A stretch of DNA of 64,000 nucleotides from Diplonema papillatum (Eukaryota; Euglenozoa; Diplonemea; Diplonemida; Diplonemidae), in assembly GCA_030068145.1 (NCBI GenBank), contig JAPJBO010000910.1, positions 1-64,000 on the forward strand, in the 5' to 3' direction. Shown piece after piece: positions 51,438-59,904 of the stretch. The notes below the pieces were generated by a model. It was not told the origin of the DNA and made no database searches. It saw only the letters and a program-made list of their open reading frames with translations. Position numbers and translations under genes: made by a program. How positions within the stretch are numbered: the first letter of the stretch is position 1; the number at the start of each line of letters is the position of its first letter.

Positions 51438-53343
51438 GCTTCTAAACTACTGCTACTGGTTTTTTTGCCAGGCTCAGGGCCCGACGCGTCTTTTGTCGAT
51501 TTTCTGGGGTTTCGGTTGTACAATGGAACAGGTCCCGATTGGTAGTGACGAGACCGTACGGGGGCAGGATGGAGTTCACCTAAACTCTGCCCGGTCTCGA
51601 TGCCGTGGTTGGTGGTACAGCGGGGCGAAGTCGATTTGGGTGGACCGTCTCCCTACCTGTACCGGTTGCTTCCTTCTCGTCGGTTGTGTGCACAAGGCGG
51701 GTTTTTTTCGGGCTCTGTACGTCCCTCGCGTCAGAGCCCTCAGAAAGCGAGCGGGTTCTTTTTTTGAGAGGTCACCCCGCGGCGTTTGGGGTGACTGGGT
51801 GGGTACGGCCGCTCCGTCCACCTAGGCCCCGGAATGAACCGGGTTCCCCTGTCGTTGATGGGAGAAGGACACAACAAACGAAGCACTCACATTCCGTCCA
51901 GGGGAACAGTCTAAATCATCCGCCCTAAGTTTTTCCGCGATATCGTCGCGCATCGCGTCTTCGGCTCGTGTCCGTGGATGGGTCATTGGCTTCTGACGGA
52001 GCAGCGGACTGGGTACCGGGCGTAGTTGTAGAGGAGGTGATAGTGCAGGTAGTCGGCAGCGGCATGTAAACATGGGGACGTAGTGTAGGGGAGAGGGGGG
52101 CGGCGCGTTGCACTAATCTGTATGTCAGTCAGCAGGCAGCCGTGGCATCCAATATCAACGGGCAGCCCGGTTGGCGGTCTACTCGGCGATGCGCGTCGCA
52201 GGAGGTGGACCGCCATCCGGGGGCCGGTGTGTAGAGCGTAGCTCCGAATGGGCGTCGTCCGGCAAAGTGCAACGCCGAAGGTACATGGACCCTTGAACTT
52301 GAACTCACATCCCGTCCGGGAGAGCCGTCTTATGGTCTTCCGCGATAGCGTCGCGCTTCGTGTCTCCGGCTCGCGTCCGTGCGTGGGTCGCTGGCCTCAA
52401 TGGAGCAACGGACTGTACAGGGAACAGGCGCCGCCGGGAGTAGAGGAGTAGAGGAGTCGAGTAAGTGCTACGGTAGATAGTCGGCAGCAGCATGTTGCGT
52501 TGAGTAGACCGGGCCACACCGTAGAGGAGAGAGGGTGCTGATGGGCACGTCAGATTGCAAGTGTTGTGGCGGTCAGTAGTATCGTGAAACCCGGGACGGT
52601 GGCTCACTCAGCGGATAAGCATTTGACCATCTACCGGGAGTCGAGATGTAGGACGCAGTTTCGAAAGGGGGTGTGGGGGTGGACTGCTATGGTGTGTCAG
52701 GCGGTGTAGTAAGTTGTGTGGCGACAGGCCGTTGCGTCGGTATTGCACGGATGATGGTTGTTGTACAGTTGGAAGGTCGCAGGCGGTTGCAAGCTCGTCT
52801 GTGTCGTAAGTACCAGTCGTCTGCCACGGGGGCAGGGGGTGTAGGAAGCAGACTCGAGCAGTGTGTTGGCAGTAACCCTCTGTCGGTGTGTCTGGTTGCG
52901 TGGTGGTGGAGAGTCGTACGTCCGCGGGTTGTTGTTCGCGCCGGTTGGCAGGCGTTTGTGACACTCAGCAGCGCATCGCAGCCCAGATAAGCGGTCCCTC
53001 CCGCGGAAACGCATCGCGGGTGTGGATCGCAAATCAGGGGTGTAGGTGTTGAACGCAGCCTCGGACAGGGGGCGGCAGGGTGCAGGCGTAAGCAGTTTTG
53101 GACAGGGGGCGGCTTCGAGTGTTGTCCGGCGGTGTGTGTTAAATCGTCGATCGGCAAAGTGCAGGTAGAATTGTATGATGTAGTGAACACGCTGGGCACC
53201 CGCGCGGCGGCTTCTCGTTCCCTGGACGTCTATCGATACAGGCGAATGTAGAAAATGGGAGATCGGACTCTCGCCGGGTAGGACTCGTCAATATTCTCAA
53301 AAGGTGGCGGGCTCGAGGGGCATCGTAGCATGAGGCGGTGTCG
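51438..53343. repeat. Upstream flank of the Penelope-like ORF with diverged 410-bp repeats
   Basis: 51888-52230 and 52300-52640 are diverged tandem copies (CCGCGATATCGTCGCGC against CCGCGATAGCGTCGCGC, and AGTCGGCAGCGGCATGT against AGTCGGCAGCAGCATGT). A third, weaker copy may follow. They could be the element's 5' long repeats, since Penelope-like elements often carry pseudo-LTRs, but no matching copy was found downstream of the ORF. 51438-51887 has no recognised content. Confidence 0.55.
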
Positions 53344-53606
53344 TTTTATTTCCCTTCTCTGGGGAAGAGCTGCCGCGCCAAACCTCGCTTCTTTGTACCA
53401 CATGCGGAGAAAAGAGAAAGAGAGACATAAATAGAGACAGAGAGGGTTTGGAGGAGGACGCTGGCGTGCGTCGGGGCCAGTGAGAAGCACCGGCCACCTT
53501 GCTAGATACATCCTGCCGCGGAAAAGGAGCCCTTTCATTCGCTGGGGTCAGCACCCCTGCGGAGGCCCTCTTCCGTGTGCCTTCACGCGGAAGGAAACAG
53601 TAGGCA
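53344..53606 (-). repeat. Split direct repeat B, outer copy (B2)
   Basis: 263 bp, TTTTATTTCCCTTCTCTGGG to AAGGAAACAGTAGGCA, matching 54750-55012. It marks the 3' end of the retrotransposon. Confidence 0.9.
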
Positions 53607-53784
53607 GGATTGTATCGGTCTGTGTTGAGCAAGGATTTCTTCTTCCTTGTCGCACAAGGGGAAAGGAGGAGGAAAACAGAAGATCCAGGGCAGTGCGGAG
53701 GGGATGCAGTAATCACGCTTCCAGCCTCATGCACGCACGTGCCCGATGCCCTCTGTGGAGCGGAAGGAAGTCAGCCCTCTGCTG

Positions 53785-54445
53785 AGGGGAAAAGCTGCAT
53801 AGCCCTCTGCGGAGGGAAAAGCAACGTCATTTCCCGCACGGGGAAGCCCGCCCTCTGCTGAGGGGAAAACGCTGCACGATGCCACCCCTGCTGGGGAGCC
53901 CTCTGCGGAGGGAGCGCGACGTCATTTCCCGCACGGGGAAGCCAGCCCTCTGCTGAGGGGAAAACGCTGCACGATGCCACCCCTGCTGGGGAGCCCTCTG
54001 CGGAGGGAGCGCGACGTCATTTCCCGCACGGGGAAGCCAGCCCTCTGCTGAGGGGAAAACGCTGCACGATGCCACCCCTGCTGGGGAGCCCTCTGCGGAG
54101 GGAGCGCGACGTCATTTCCCGCACGGGGAAGCCAGCCCTCTGCTGAGGGGAAAACGCTGCACGATGCCACCCCTGCTGGGGAGCCCTCTGCGGAGGGAGC
54201 GCGACGTCATTTCCCGCACGGGGAAGCCCGCCCTCTGCTGAGGGGAAAACGCTGCACGATGCCACCCCTGCTGGGGAGCCCTCTGCGGAGGGAGCGCGAC
54301 GTCATTTCCCGCACGGGGAAGCCAGCCCTCTGCTGAGGGGAAAACGCTGCACGATGCCACCCCTGCTGGGGAGCCCTCTGCGGAGGGAGTGCGACGTCAT
54401 TTCCCGCACGGGGAAGCCAGCCCTCTGCCGAGGGGAAACGCTGCA
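53785..54445 (+). repeat. 95-bp tandem repeats inside the retrotransposon 3' end
   Basis: About seven units with exact 95-bp spacing, built from AGCCCTCTGCTGAGGGG, CTGCACGATGCCACCCCTGC and GCGACGTCATTTCCCGCACG. Each unit holds several CCCTCTGCNGAGGG hairpins. Absence of stops lets an 82-codon frame recur on the minus strand; this is a repeat artefact. The array lies between A2 and B2. Confidence 0.95.
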
Positions 54446-54522
54446 CGATGCCATCGGGGGACCCTCGCGGAGGGAAGAAGTTCATGGCGCGATACCCTCA
54501 TCGCATTGGGAGGGAGGGAGGG

Positions 54523-55012
54523 AACTTTTTTAAGCCCGGCGGAGGTCAACTGACCGGAGCTACCGGGGAGAGTGTGCTTACGTTGTGTGGTAACCTGATA
54601 CGTTCGTGTGGTATGCGTCGATTGTCTAATGAGCTTGAAGCCCCGCATGGGCGCTTTGTTCCGTGCTGTGGGCGCCGCCCGATGCACGCGGTGATTCGTT
54701 TGCGACAATAAAACCTGAGGGAAAAAGACTGCGTGTTTATCCCTCTCAATTTTATTTCCCTTCTCTGGGGAAGAGCTGCCGCGCCAAACCTCGCTTCTTT
54801 GTACCACATGCGGAGAAAAGAGAAAGAGAGACATAAATAGAGACAGAGAGGGTTTGGAGGAGGACGCTGGCGTGCGTCGGGGCCAGTGAGAAGCACCGGC
54901 CACCTTGCTAGATACATCCTGCCGCGGAAAAGGAGCCCTTTCATTCGCTGGGGTCAGCACCCCTGCGGAGGCCCTCTTCCGTGTGCCTTCACGCGGAAGG
55001 AAACAGTAGGCA
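54523..55012 (-). repeat. Internal split repeats A2 and B1, adjacent
   Basis: 54523-54749 (A2) equals 58775-59001; 54750-55012 (B1) equals 53344-53606. They abut without spacer at 54749/54750. In split-repeat elements this internal junction templates the ends of the next copy through a circular intermediate. Confidence 0.9.
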
Positions 55013-55053
55013 TTATTTAAAGACGCCGCGCCCCCCTCCCCCCCCTCAATCTC

Positions 55054-56850
55054 TCAGTCTCTGGTGTCCAGGTCGGCGACCATGTTCTCGCCCGGAACCA
55101 GATGGGTGAGCACGTCCGCATCGCGCAGGCGCTCCTGCATCTCAACGATGAGGCGGTTTTCCGCTGGGTGCGGGGACGCAAGCTTTCGGTGGCGGCTCTC
55201 GGCCGTGCTGTTGTCGTGGAAGACATCCAGCGTCACCCACCCAGTCGTGACGTGTCGAGCCAGCAGGACGCCAAGAATCGCCGTCACCAGCTCGCGCCGC
55301 CGAATCGGCGTCGGCGGAGCCAGCCTCGCCAGCCGATCCTTCCATCTCCAGCTCTCGCGAGCGAGGACGGTCCGTCGCGTCGGATCCAGGACGACCACCC
55401 CACCTCCCTGGTCGGATGCGTCCGTCCAGACGTGCACTCGCCGCGCTGGGCGCCTGACTCTGCGGGGGGAAGCGTCCCCCAGCCAGCGATCACCAGCTTC
55501 CAGCTCCGCGAGCAGCTCCTGCGGGAGCTCCACGAGCGTGTCCCAGTCGCGGTAGGTGAGGCACCTGCCACTCACCAGTCGGCTCGCACGCAGCAGCCCG
55601 GGATACGCCGCCGCCGGGGACCTCATGACGTACAGTGCCCAGCGCAGGCACCCGATACGCTGTGCCAGGGCCCGGAAGGACGTCACGCGTTGCGGCTTGT
55701 TCGCGCGGCAGACTGCTGCCCATTCCCGCGGGATCGCGATCGTCTTTGTAGCTAGGTCCAGATCCAGACCGTTGAAGGTACCGACTTGCGAGGGGCCTTG
55801 CGCCTTGTCCTCCCGGATCTGGATCCTGGTGTCGGCAAGCACGGCCCTCAGGCTCCGCTCGTCCCGGACGACGTCGGACCTTGTCCAGCCCCCGTAGGCT
55901 ATGTCGTCGTAGATCGCCAGACTGCGGCTTCCGATGCCGGCCAGTCGGCGGACCCCCAGGGTCGTCAGCTGGGCGATCGCCGGCGCGCGCGCAATGCCCG
56001 GGACGGCTATCCGGAAGACGTAGTACGCGTTGGCCGCCCTAAACCCCAGGTAGTCCGCCAGCGCGTCGGACACCGGAAGCTGGTAGAAGTAGCCCAGCAG
56101 GTCTAGGGTCGCGAACCAAGCGTGGTCCAGGACGAAGCCCTCCACATCCCTGAGCGACGGGGTGATGGGGGACAGCGGTTGGGAGGTGCGGCTGTCAAAG
56201 GGCCTGCCATCGATCAGCAGACGGGTCTCTTCCTTCCCCTTTTTCGGGATTTTGAACACCTTCAGAGTGATCCGCGGCCTCTTTTCGACTCTCCTAACGA
56301 CGCCACTCTGCAGCATCACCGCCAGGTCGGCCTCAGTGATGTCCGAGCTCGGTGGAGCGTGGTGCCTCTCGTGCGAGAGGAGCATGGGCTCTCGCGTCAG
56401 CTGGCGCAGGACGCGAATCTCGTCCTCCCACAGGCCTCGCTCGACCTTCCCGTAGTCGGCCTTTGTGACCGGCATGGTGTCGATGGGCCCGCGGGACGTT
56501 CTGTACACCGGGCTCGGTGCCTTCGTGTACGTCCTCGATGCCAGTTCCGATAGCGCCTCTTCCTGAGCCCGAACCCCTTCGACGTGCGTGCTCACGTCCC
56601 CGCGCAGCAGCCAGTCTTCCAAGGTCACCGCCCTGTCGAAGTCGGCCTCGCTCTGCTCGCCCATGTCGCCCCGTAACCGGCTTTCCCCCCATGCGAGCAG
56701 GCGGTCCAGATACCCGGCTGCCCCGGGATGGCGGCTGTTTGCCCAGTCCCGCAGGGGATGCGAGCTCTTCAGGTCCTGTGCGTACTCGGGGCAGAACGTG
56801 CTCGTCCTGGCCGCACCCTTCACCTTGAGCACGCCATCAGGTCGCCGCTC
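55054..56850 (-). CDS. Reverse transcriptase-RNase H of the tyrosine-recombinase retrotransposon
   Basis: The functional part covers about 592 codons ending DLDTRD before TGA at 55054; the same frame is open without ATG back to 57852. Numbering from 57852: RT motif A WFATLDLLGYFYQL (Asp584), an AIAQLTTLG segment, and catalytic box LAIYDDIAYGG (Tyr648, Asp649-650); RNase H with WTDASDQGGG (Asp811), RRRELVTAILG (Glu854), FHDNSTAE (Asp880) and MVADLD (Asp927). All catalytic residues are present. No ATG begins this ORF near its natural N-terminus (VKGAARTSTFCPEYA, about residue 343), so it is probably expressed by recoding or as part of a fusion. No methyltransferase domain was seen. Confidence 0.9.
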   Translation of the reverse strand, partial: ERRPDGVLKVKGAARTSTFCPEYAQDLKSSHPLRDWANSRHPGAAGYLDRLLAWGESRLRGDMGEQSEADFDRAVTLEDWLLRGDVSTHVEGVRAQEEALSELASRTYTKAPSPVYRTSRGPIDTMPVTKADYGKVERGLWEDEIRVLRQLTREPMLLSHERHHAPPSSDITEADLAVMLQSGVVRRVEKRPRITLKVFKIPKKGKEETRLLIDGRPFDSRTSQPLSPITPSLRDVEGFVLDHAWFATLDLLGYFYQLPVSDALADYLGFRAANAYYVFRIAVPGIARAPAIAQLTTLGVRRLAGIGSRSLAIYDDIAYGGWTRSDVVRDERSLRAVLADTRIQIREDKAQGPSQVGTFNGLDLDLATKTIAIPREWAAVCRANKPQRVTSFRALAQRIGCLRWALYVMRSPAAAYPGLLRASRLVSGRCLTYRDWDTLVELPQELLAELEAGDRWLGDASPRRVRRPARRVHVWTDASDQGGGVVVLDPTRRTVLARESWRWKDRLARLAPPTPIRRRELVTAILGVLLARHVTTGWVTLDVFHDNSTAESRHRKLASPHPAENRLIVEMQERLRDADVLTHLVPGENMVADLDTRD

Positions 56851-57788
56851 ACCGGCGTGTGGAGCAGCAGCGACGCGCGAGCCGTCCTCACGCTGTCCGG
56901 GGTCAGGCAGCCCCAGAGATAACGCTTCAACGTGTCCTTGGACTGGTGACGGGCCATGAGCAGGAGGTCCTCCCAGCCCGCCCCGCTTCTGGCCAGGTGC
57001 TGGAGCGCCCCTCTCTTCCAGCTGTGCTCTGCACAAACCGGGAACAGCTTCCTCGCTTCCCGCAACAGCTTCCTCGTCGTGGCCTCGGTGAAGCGAGCCC
57101 CCCGCTGCACCCACCTGCTTACTCGCAGCGCCACGCCCAGGGGGACCCGGTAAGTCACCTCTGACTCCCTCATGCGAAGGCTCGCCTCCTTCGTGGTCCA
57201 CCACGAAACTCGGAGCAGACCCGGCCCCACGATGACCACGTCTGTCGGGGCCAGGGCCCGCAGGTCCGCCATCCGCAGCGCTCCCGCCCACGCCAGGCAG
57301 GCAGCCACCGTCACCTGCTCGTCGCCGCCCCTGACCAGCCCCTCGACGAGGGTCCGTTGCTGCTCCAGCGTGATCGGGGGGGCATGCGCCGGCACTTCCC
57401 TGCGCTCGAGCCTGGCTTTGAGGATGGCCTTCTTCATGGCCGCCAGATCCCCCGACGGCACCCCGAGCTTCGCCCCCAGCACCTCGACGTACTTGCCGAC
57501 GGAGGCCGTGCGCATCTCGCCGGTCCTCGGCCTGCCTCTCTGCCCCGGCACCCTCGCGACGTACGCTTCCAACTGCTCCTGTGTCATGCCCTTGCCGAGC
57601 ATGGCGGTCGCGAACGCCTTGATTCTCAGCGCGGGGGGAGCCGCCTGCAACCCCGCCACGGCTGTGAACCGCGTCAGCGACGCCACGATCGACGCCCGCT
57701 GCGCCGTCGTCTTCTTCGAGGTCGCGCCGCCCTCGAAAACCGCGACCCGCCTCTCCCACGCGGCAAACCCCCCTCTCTGGGAGGGGAG
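56820..57788 (-). CDS. Tyrosine recombinase of the retrotransposon
   Basis: In frame with gag and separated from it only by the gag TGA. The open frame runs from 57788 to TGA at 56820; the recombinase-like region starts near FAAWERRVAVFEGG. Numbered from a GTG at 57686: N-terminal helical domain 1-105 and catalytic domain with Arg138 (AGALRMADLRAL), Lys166, His221/Arg225 (HSWKRGALQHLA), His247 (LLMARHQSKD) and nucleophile Tyr256 (TLKRYLW). It integrates the circular cDNA. It has no convincing ATG of its own, so stop-codon readthrough, a GTG/CTG start, or splicing must be invoked. Its 3' end overlaps the RT region by a few codons. Confidence 0.88.
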   Translation of the reverse strand, partial: LPSQRGGFAAWERRVAVFEGGATSKKTTAQRASIVASLTRFTAVAGLQAAPPALRIKAFATAMLGKGMTQEQLEAYVARVPGQRGRPRTGEMRTASVGKYVEVLGAKLGVPSGDLAAMKKAILKARLERREVPAHAPPITLEQQRTLVEGLVRGGDEQVTVAACLAWAGALRMADLRALAPTDVVIVGPGLLRVSWWTTKEASLRMRESEVTYRVPLGVALRVSRWVQRGARFTEATTRKLLREARKLFPVCAEHSWKRGALQHLARSGAGWEDLLLMARHQSKDTLKRYLWGCLTPDSVRTARASLLLHTPVSGDLMACSR

Positions 57789-57801
57789 TCACCCGTTTTT
57801 T
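57767..57801 (-). promoter_or_regulatory. Probable -1 ribosomal frameshift signal on the gag stop
   Basis: Slippery heptamer A AAA AAC at 57801-57795, in the correct gag phase (ACA AAA AAC). Then a 5-nt spacer GGGTG and a 9-bp hairpin ACTCCCCTC / GAGGGGGGT with loop CCAGA (57789-57767, one G-T pair). The gag TGA is formed by the last two spacer bases and the first stem base. Slipping -1 enters the frame that contains RT-RNase H, while reading through TGA enters the recombinase frame. Confidence 0.75.
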
Positions 57802-58751
57802 GTCCTGCGGGAGACGGGCCCGTGCGAGAAACGGCAGTCCACCCTTGTGCATCTGCCTGCTTTGAAATTGCGGCAGGCCGGCGCCTGACGCGGAGGGACC
57901 CCCCGAGCGCGGGGCGGAACCGACTTGGGCGCCGCCTTAAACTGCGCCGTGAACCGGCGCCGGGCCTGCCGCACTCTCTCGGGCAGAAGTTCCACCCTCA
58001 GCACGTCGCGCATCACTAGCGCTGCGCTGGGGTCGCGGGTCTCGTACTCCGCGTTCTGCTCCTCGTAGGAGTGGAAGAGCCCCCCCAGGCGGAGGATCCA
58101 CATTCGTTTCGGGGGACCGGATTCCCCGCGGCGCAGGCGGACGAGGTCACGGACCCGTTCCGTGACATCGTCCCGCCTGTCCTGCAGCTGTTGGTTCCCT
58201 TTGAACCTGTACAGCCTTCGGACTGCGTCCTCAAACCCCCGCATGTTTGCCGCCGTCGGCTGCATTGTTCTCCACCGCTCCGGGTCGAGGAACGCGAAGT
58301 CGTCATCGTCGTCATCGTCGCCGACGTCCTGCCCCGCGACTGCCGCGCCATCCAGCAGCGCGAGCACCTCGCGCTCGTCTTCGAGGCTGCCCAGCTCCCG
58401 CTGCAGCGTCGGGCCCAGGCCCGCCCAGAACCCTGGGTCCTGCTCGTCAAAGGCGAGAAAGATTTCTTCCGCCCTCGCCCTCGGCAGGCCGGGCATGAGC
58501 TCGGCCGGCATCAGTGGTACCCCCCCCTCTCCCGGTAGCTCCTCTCCGCCTCTTGGCCTCTTGGCCTCCTTCTCCGCCTCGTCCTGCTCACGTGCCCTCT
58601 TCTGGGCAGCGCCGATCTCCCTCTCGGCGGCTTCAACTTCGGCCTCACGCCGGGCCAGGCCTGCCTCGAGATCGAGAAGGCGCTTCTCCAGGAGAGCCAG
58701 CCCCTCGGCGTCCCTCTGCAGGGCGTTCTGCTGTTGCTGCTTGGGGGGCAT
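57789..58751 (-). CDS. Gag-like protein of the retrotransposon
   Basis: 320 residues from ATG at 58751, 24 bp inside repeat A1. Residues 8-65 are a charged coiled coil (LALLEKRLLDLEAGLARRE). An acidic stretch (DDDDDDD) lies near 145, then a Trp/Arg-rich middle. The C-terminal CCCH zinc finger (CRNFKAGRC, VDCRFSH) is near 292-310. Zinc finger plus coiled coil fits nucleic-acid binding and particle assembly. Ends RRTKNG at TGA, where the recoding signal lies. Confidence 0.85.
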   Translation of the reverse strand: MPPKQQQQNALQRDAEGLALLEKRLLDLEAGLARREAEVEAAEREIGAAQKRAREQDEAEKEAKRPRGGEELPGEGGVPLMPAELMPGLPRARAEEIFLAFDEQDPGFWAGLGPTLQRELGSLEDEREVLALLDGAAVAGQDVGDDDDDDDFAFLDPERWRTMQPTAANMRGFEDAVRRLYRFKGNQQLQDRRDDVTERVRDLVRLRRGESGPPKRMWILRLGGLFHSYEEQNAEYETRDPSAALVMRDVLRVELLPERVRQARRRFTAQFKAAPKSVPPRARGVPPRQAPACRNFKAGRCTRVDCRFSHGPVSRRTKNG

Positions 58752-58774
58752 CGCAACTTGGGGAAACTTGGGGT

Positions 58775-59001
58775 AACTTTTTTAAGCCCGGCGGAGGTCA
58801 ACTGACCGGAGCTACCGGGGAGAGTGTGCTTACGTTGTGTGGTAACCTGATACGTTCGTGTGGTATGCGTCGATTGTCTAATGAGCTTGAAGCCCCGCAT
58901 GGGCGCTTTGTTCCGTGCTGTGGGCGCCGCCCGATGCACGCGGTGATTCGTTTGCGACAATAAAACCTGAGGGAAAAAGACTGCGTGTTTATCCCTCTCA
59001 A
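58775..59001 (-). repeat. Split direct repeat A, outer copy (A1)
   Basis: 227 bp identical in extent to 54523-54749 (AACTTTTTTAAGCCCGGCGG to TTTATCCCTCTCAA). Marks the 5' end of the retrotransposon. It probably holds the promoter. Confidence 0.9.
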
Positions 59002-59904
59002 GAAACAAAATGTAAGGCAGTCTGCCGGTGATCGCTACACACTTCACGACAGGTGCCATCCATTTCATCACGCTCCGCACTGGCCGAGGTAAGGGAGTTT
59101 GCGAGCTGGGTGGCTGTGGCCGGGAGGCGGACATCGACTGATGAACCGGCCTCGTCAGTGGGGGCAGGGAGGGTGGGGATACGGACGTTAAAGCCACGAT
59201 GAGGACTTGAACTTTCCGGGGCACAGGGTTCCCCTGAGCAGCATGTAAAACGCAGTGGTCCCAGGTCCAACCCACTACGAGCGCGAGCGTAACATCAGTG
59301 CAGGCGTCGTTTCGTAGCCGAGTCTTTTGGGTACCCCTTTCCAGGCGTCCCGTCACGTAACCAACGGTCGACCAAGGACCAGGGAATATTGTAAAAAGCA
59401 CGGTTGGCAGATAATCACGATTATTACCTATTATTAGATTTCCGAAATCCGCCCCAAATTGTTAGATTTTATTAGAAATTATTAGATATCATTACCTGGT
59501 TCCTGAAATTATTAGATATTATTACTGGTGTGGTCGGTGGGCCAGTTCCCCGTAGTTCCCCCGTAGTTCAACCAGGGGGGGGGGTGTCGTTTTTTTTTTT
59601 GCTTTTTCAGTTTTTGCTGAGTACTTCAGGGCTGTGATTCTTGATCTTGGCGAGCACTTCCTAGCGACTTTGCACCTTTCTGTCACACAATGTGGACAAT
59701 TCTGATGATATTTGGCCCACGAAGGTCGGAAAGCCAAGAGGATGAAGAAGAAGACACTGCGTAAAAACAAAATAAAACGACCAAAAAACAAGACGGCACA
59801 CGTCCTCCGGAAATTGGAAAGCGAAATTTGTGGGATCTCGACGGTCAAACGGTTCCAACATCTTGATGAAATAACCCAGTCTGCAAACCTGTGACGTTTC
59901 TGCG
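59002..59904. other. No supported gene; AT-rich ATTATTAGAT repeats
   Basis: 59415-59530 contains about five ATTATTAGAT words in an otherwise GC-rich region. 59580-59600 has a G run and T run. Minus-strand frames of up to 108 codons lack protein-like motifs. Confidence 0.5.

Larger units (their letters stand above)
53344..59001 (-). mobile_element. Complete tyrosine-recombinase (DIRS/VIPER-type) retrotransposon
   Basis: 5658 bp, minus-strand orientation: A1 (59001-58775), gag, recombinase, RT-RNase H, B1 (55012-54750), A2 (54749-54523), a spacer with 95-bp tandem repeats, B2 (53606-53344). A repeats are 227 bp and B repeats 263 bp, near-identical within each pair. This is the split-direct-repeat architecture of PAT/Ngaro/VIPER-type elements. 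All three ORFs are open and catalytic residues present, so the copy may be recent or active. The order gag, YR, RT-RH resembles trypanosomatid VIPER; in most DIRS-group elements the recombinase follows RT-RH. Confidence 0.88.

Noticed and set aside
53827..54485. Recurring 82-codon minus-strand frame
   Set aside because: It is the 95-bp array read in one phase and recurs with the repeat period.
55102..58776. Plus-strand frames of 150-240 codons opposite the retrotransposon
   Set aside because: Antisense shadows of GC-rich coding sequence; the minus strand carries intact catalytic motifs.
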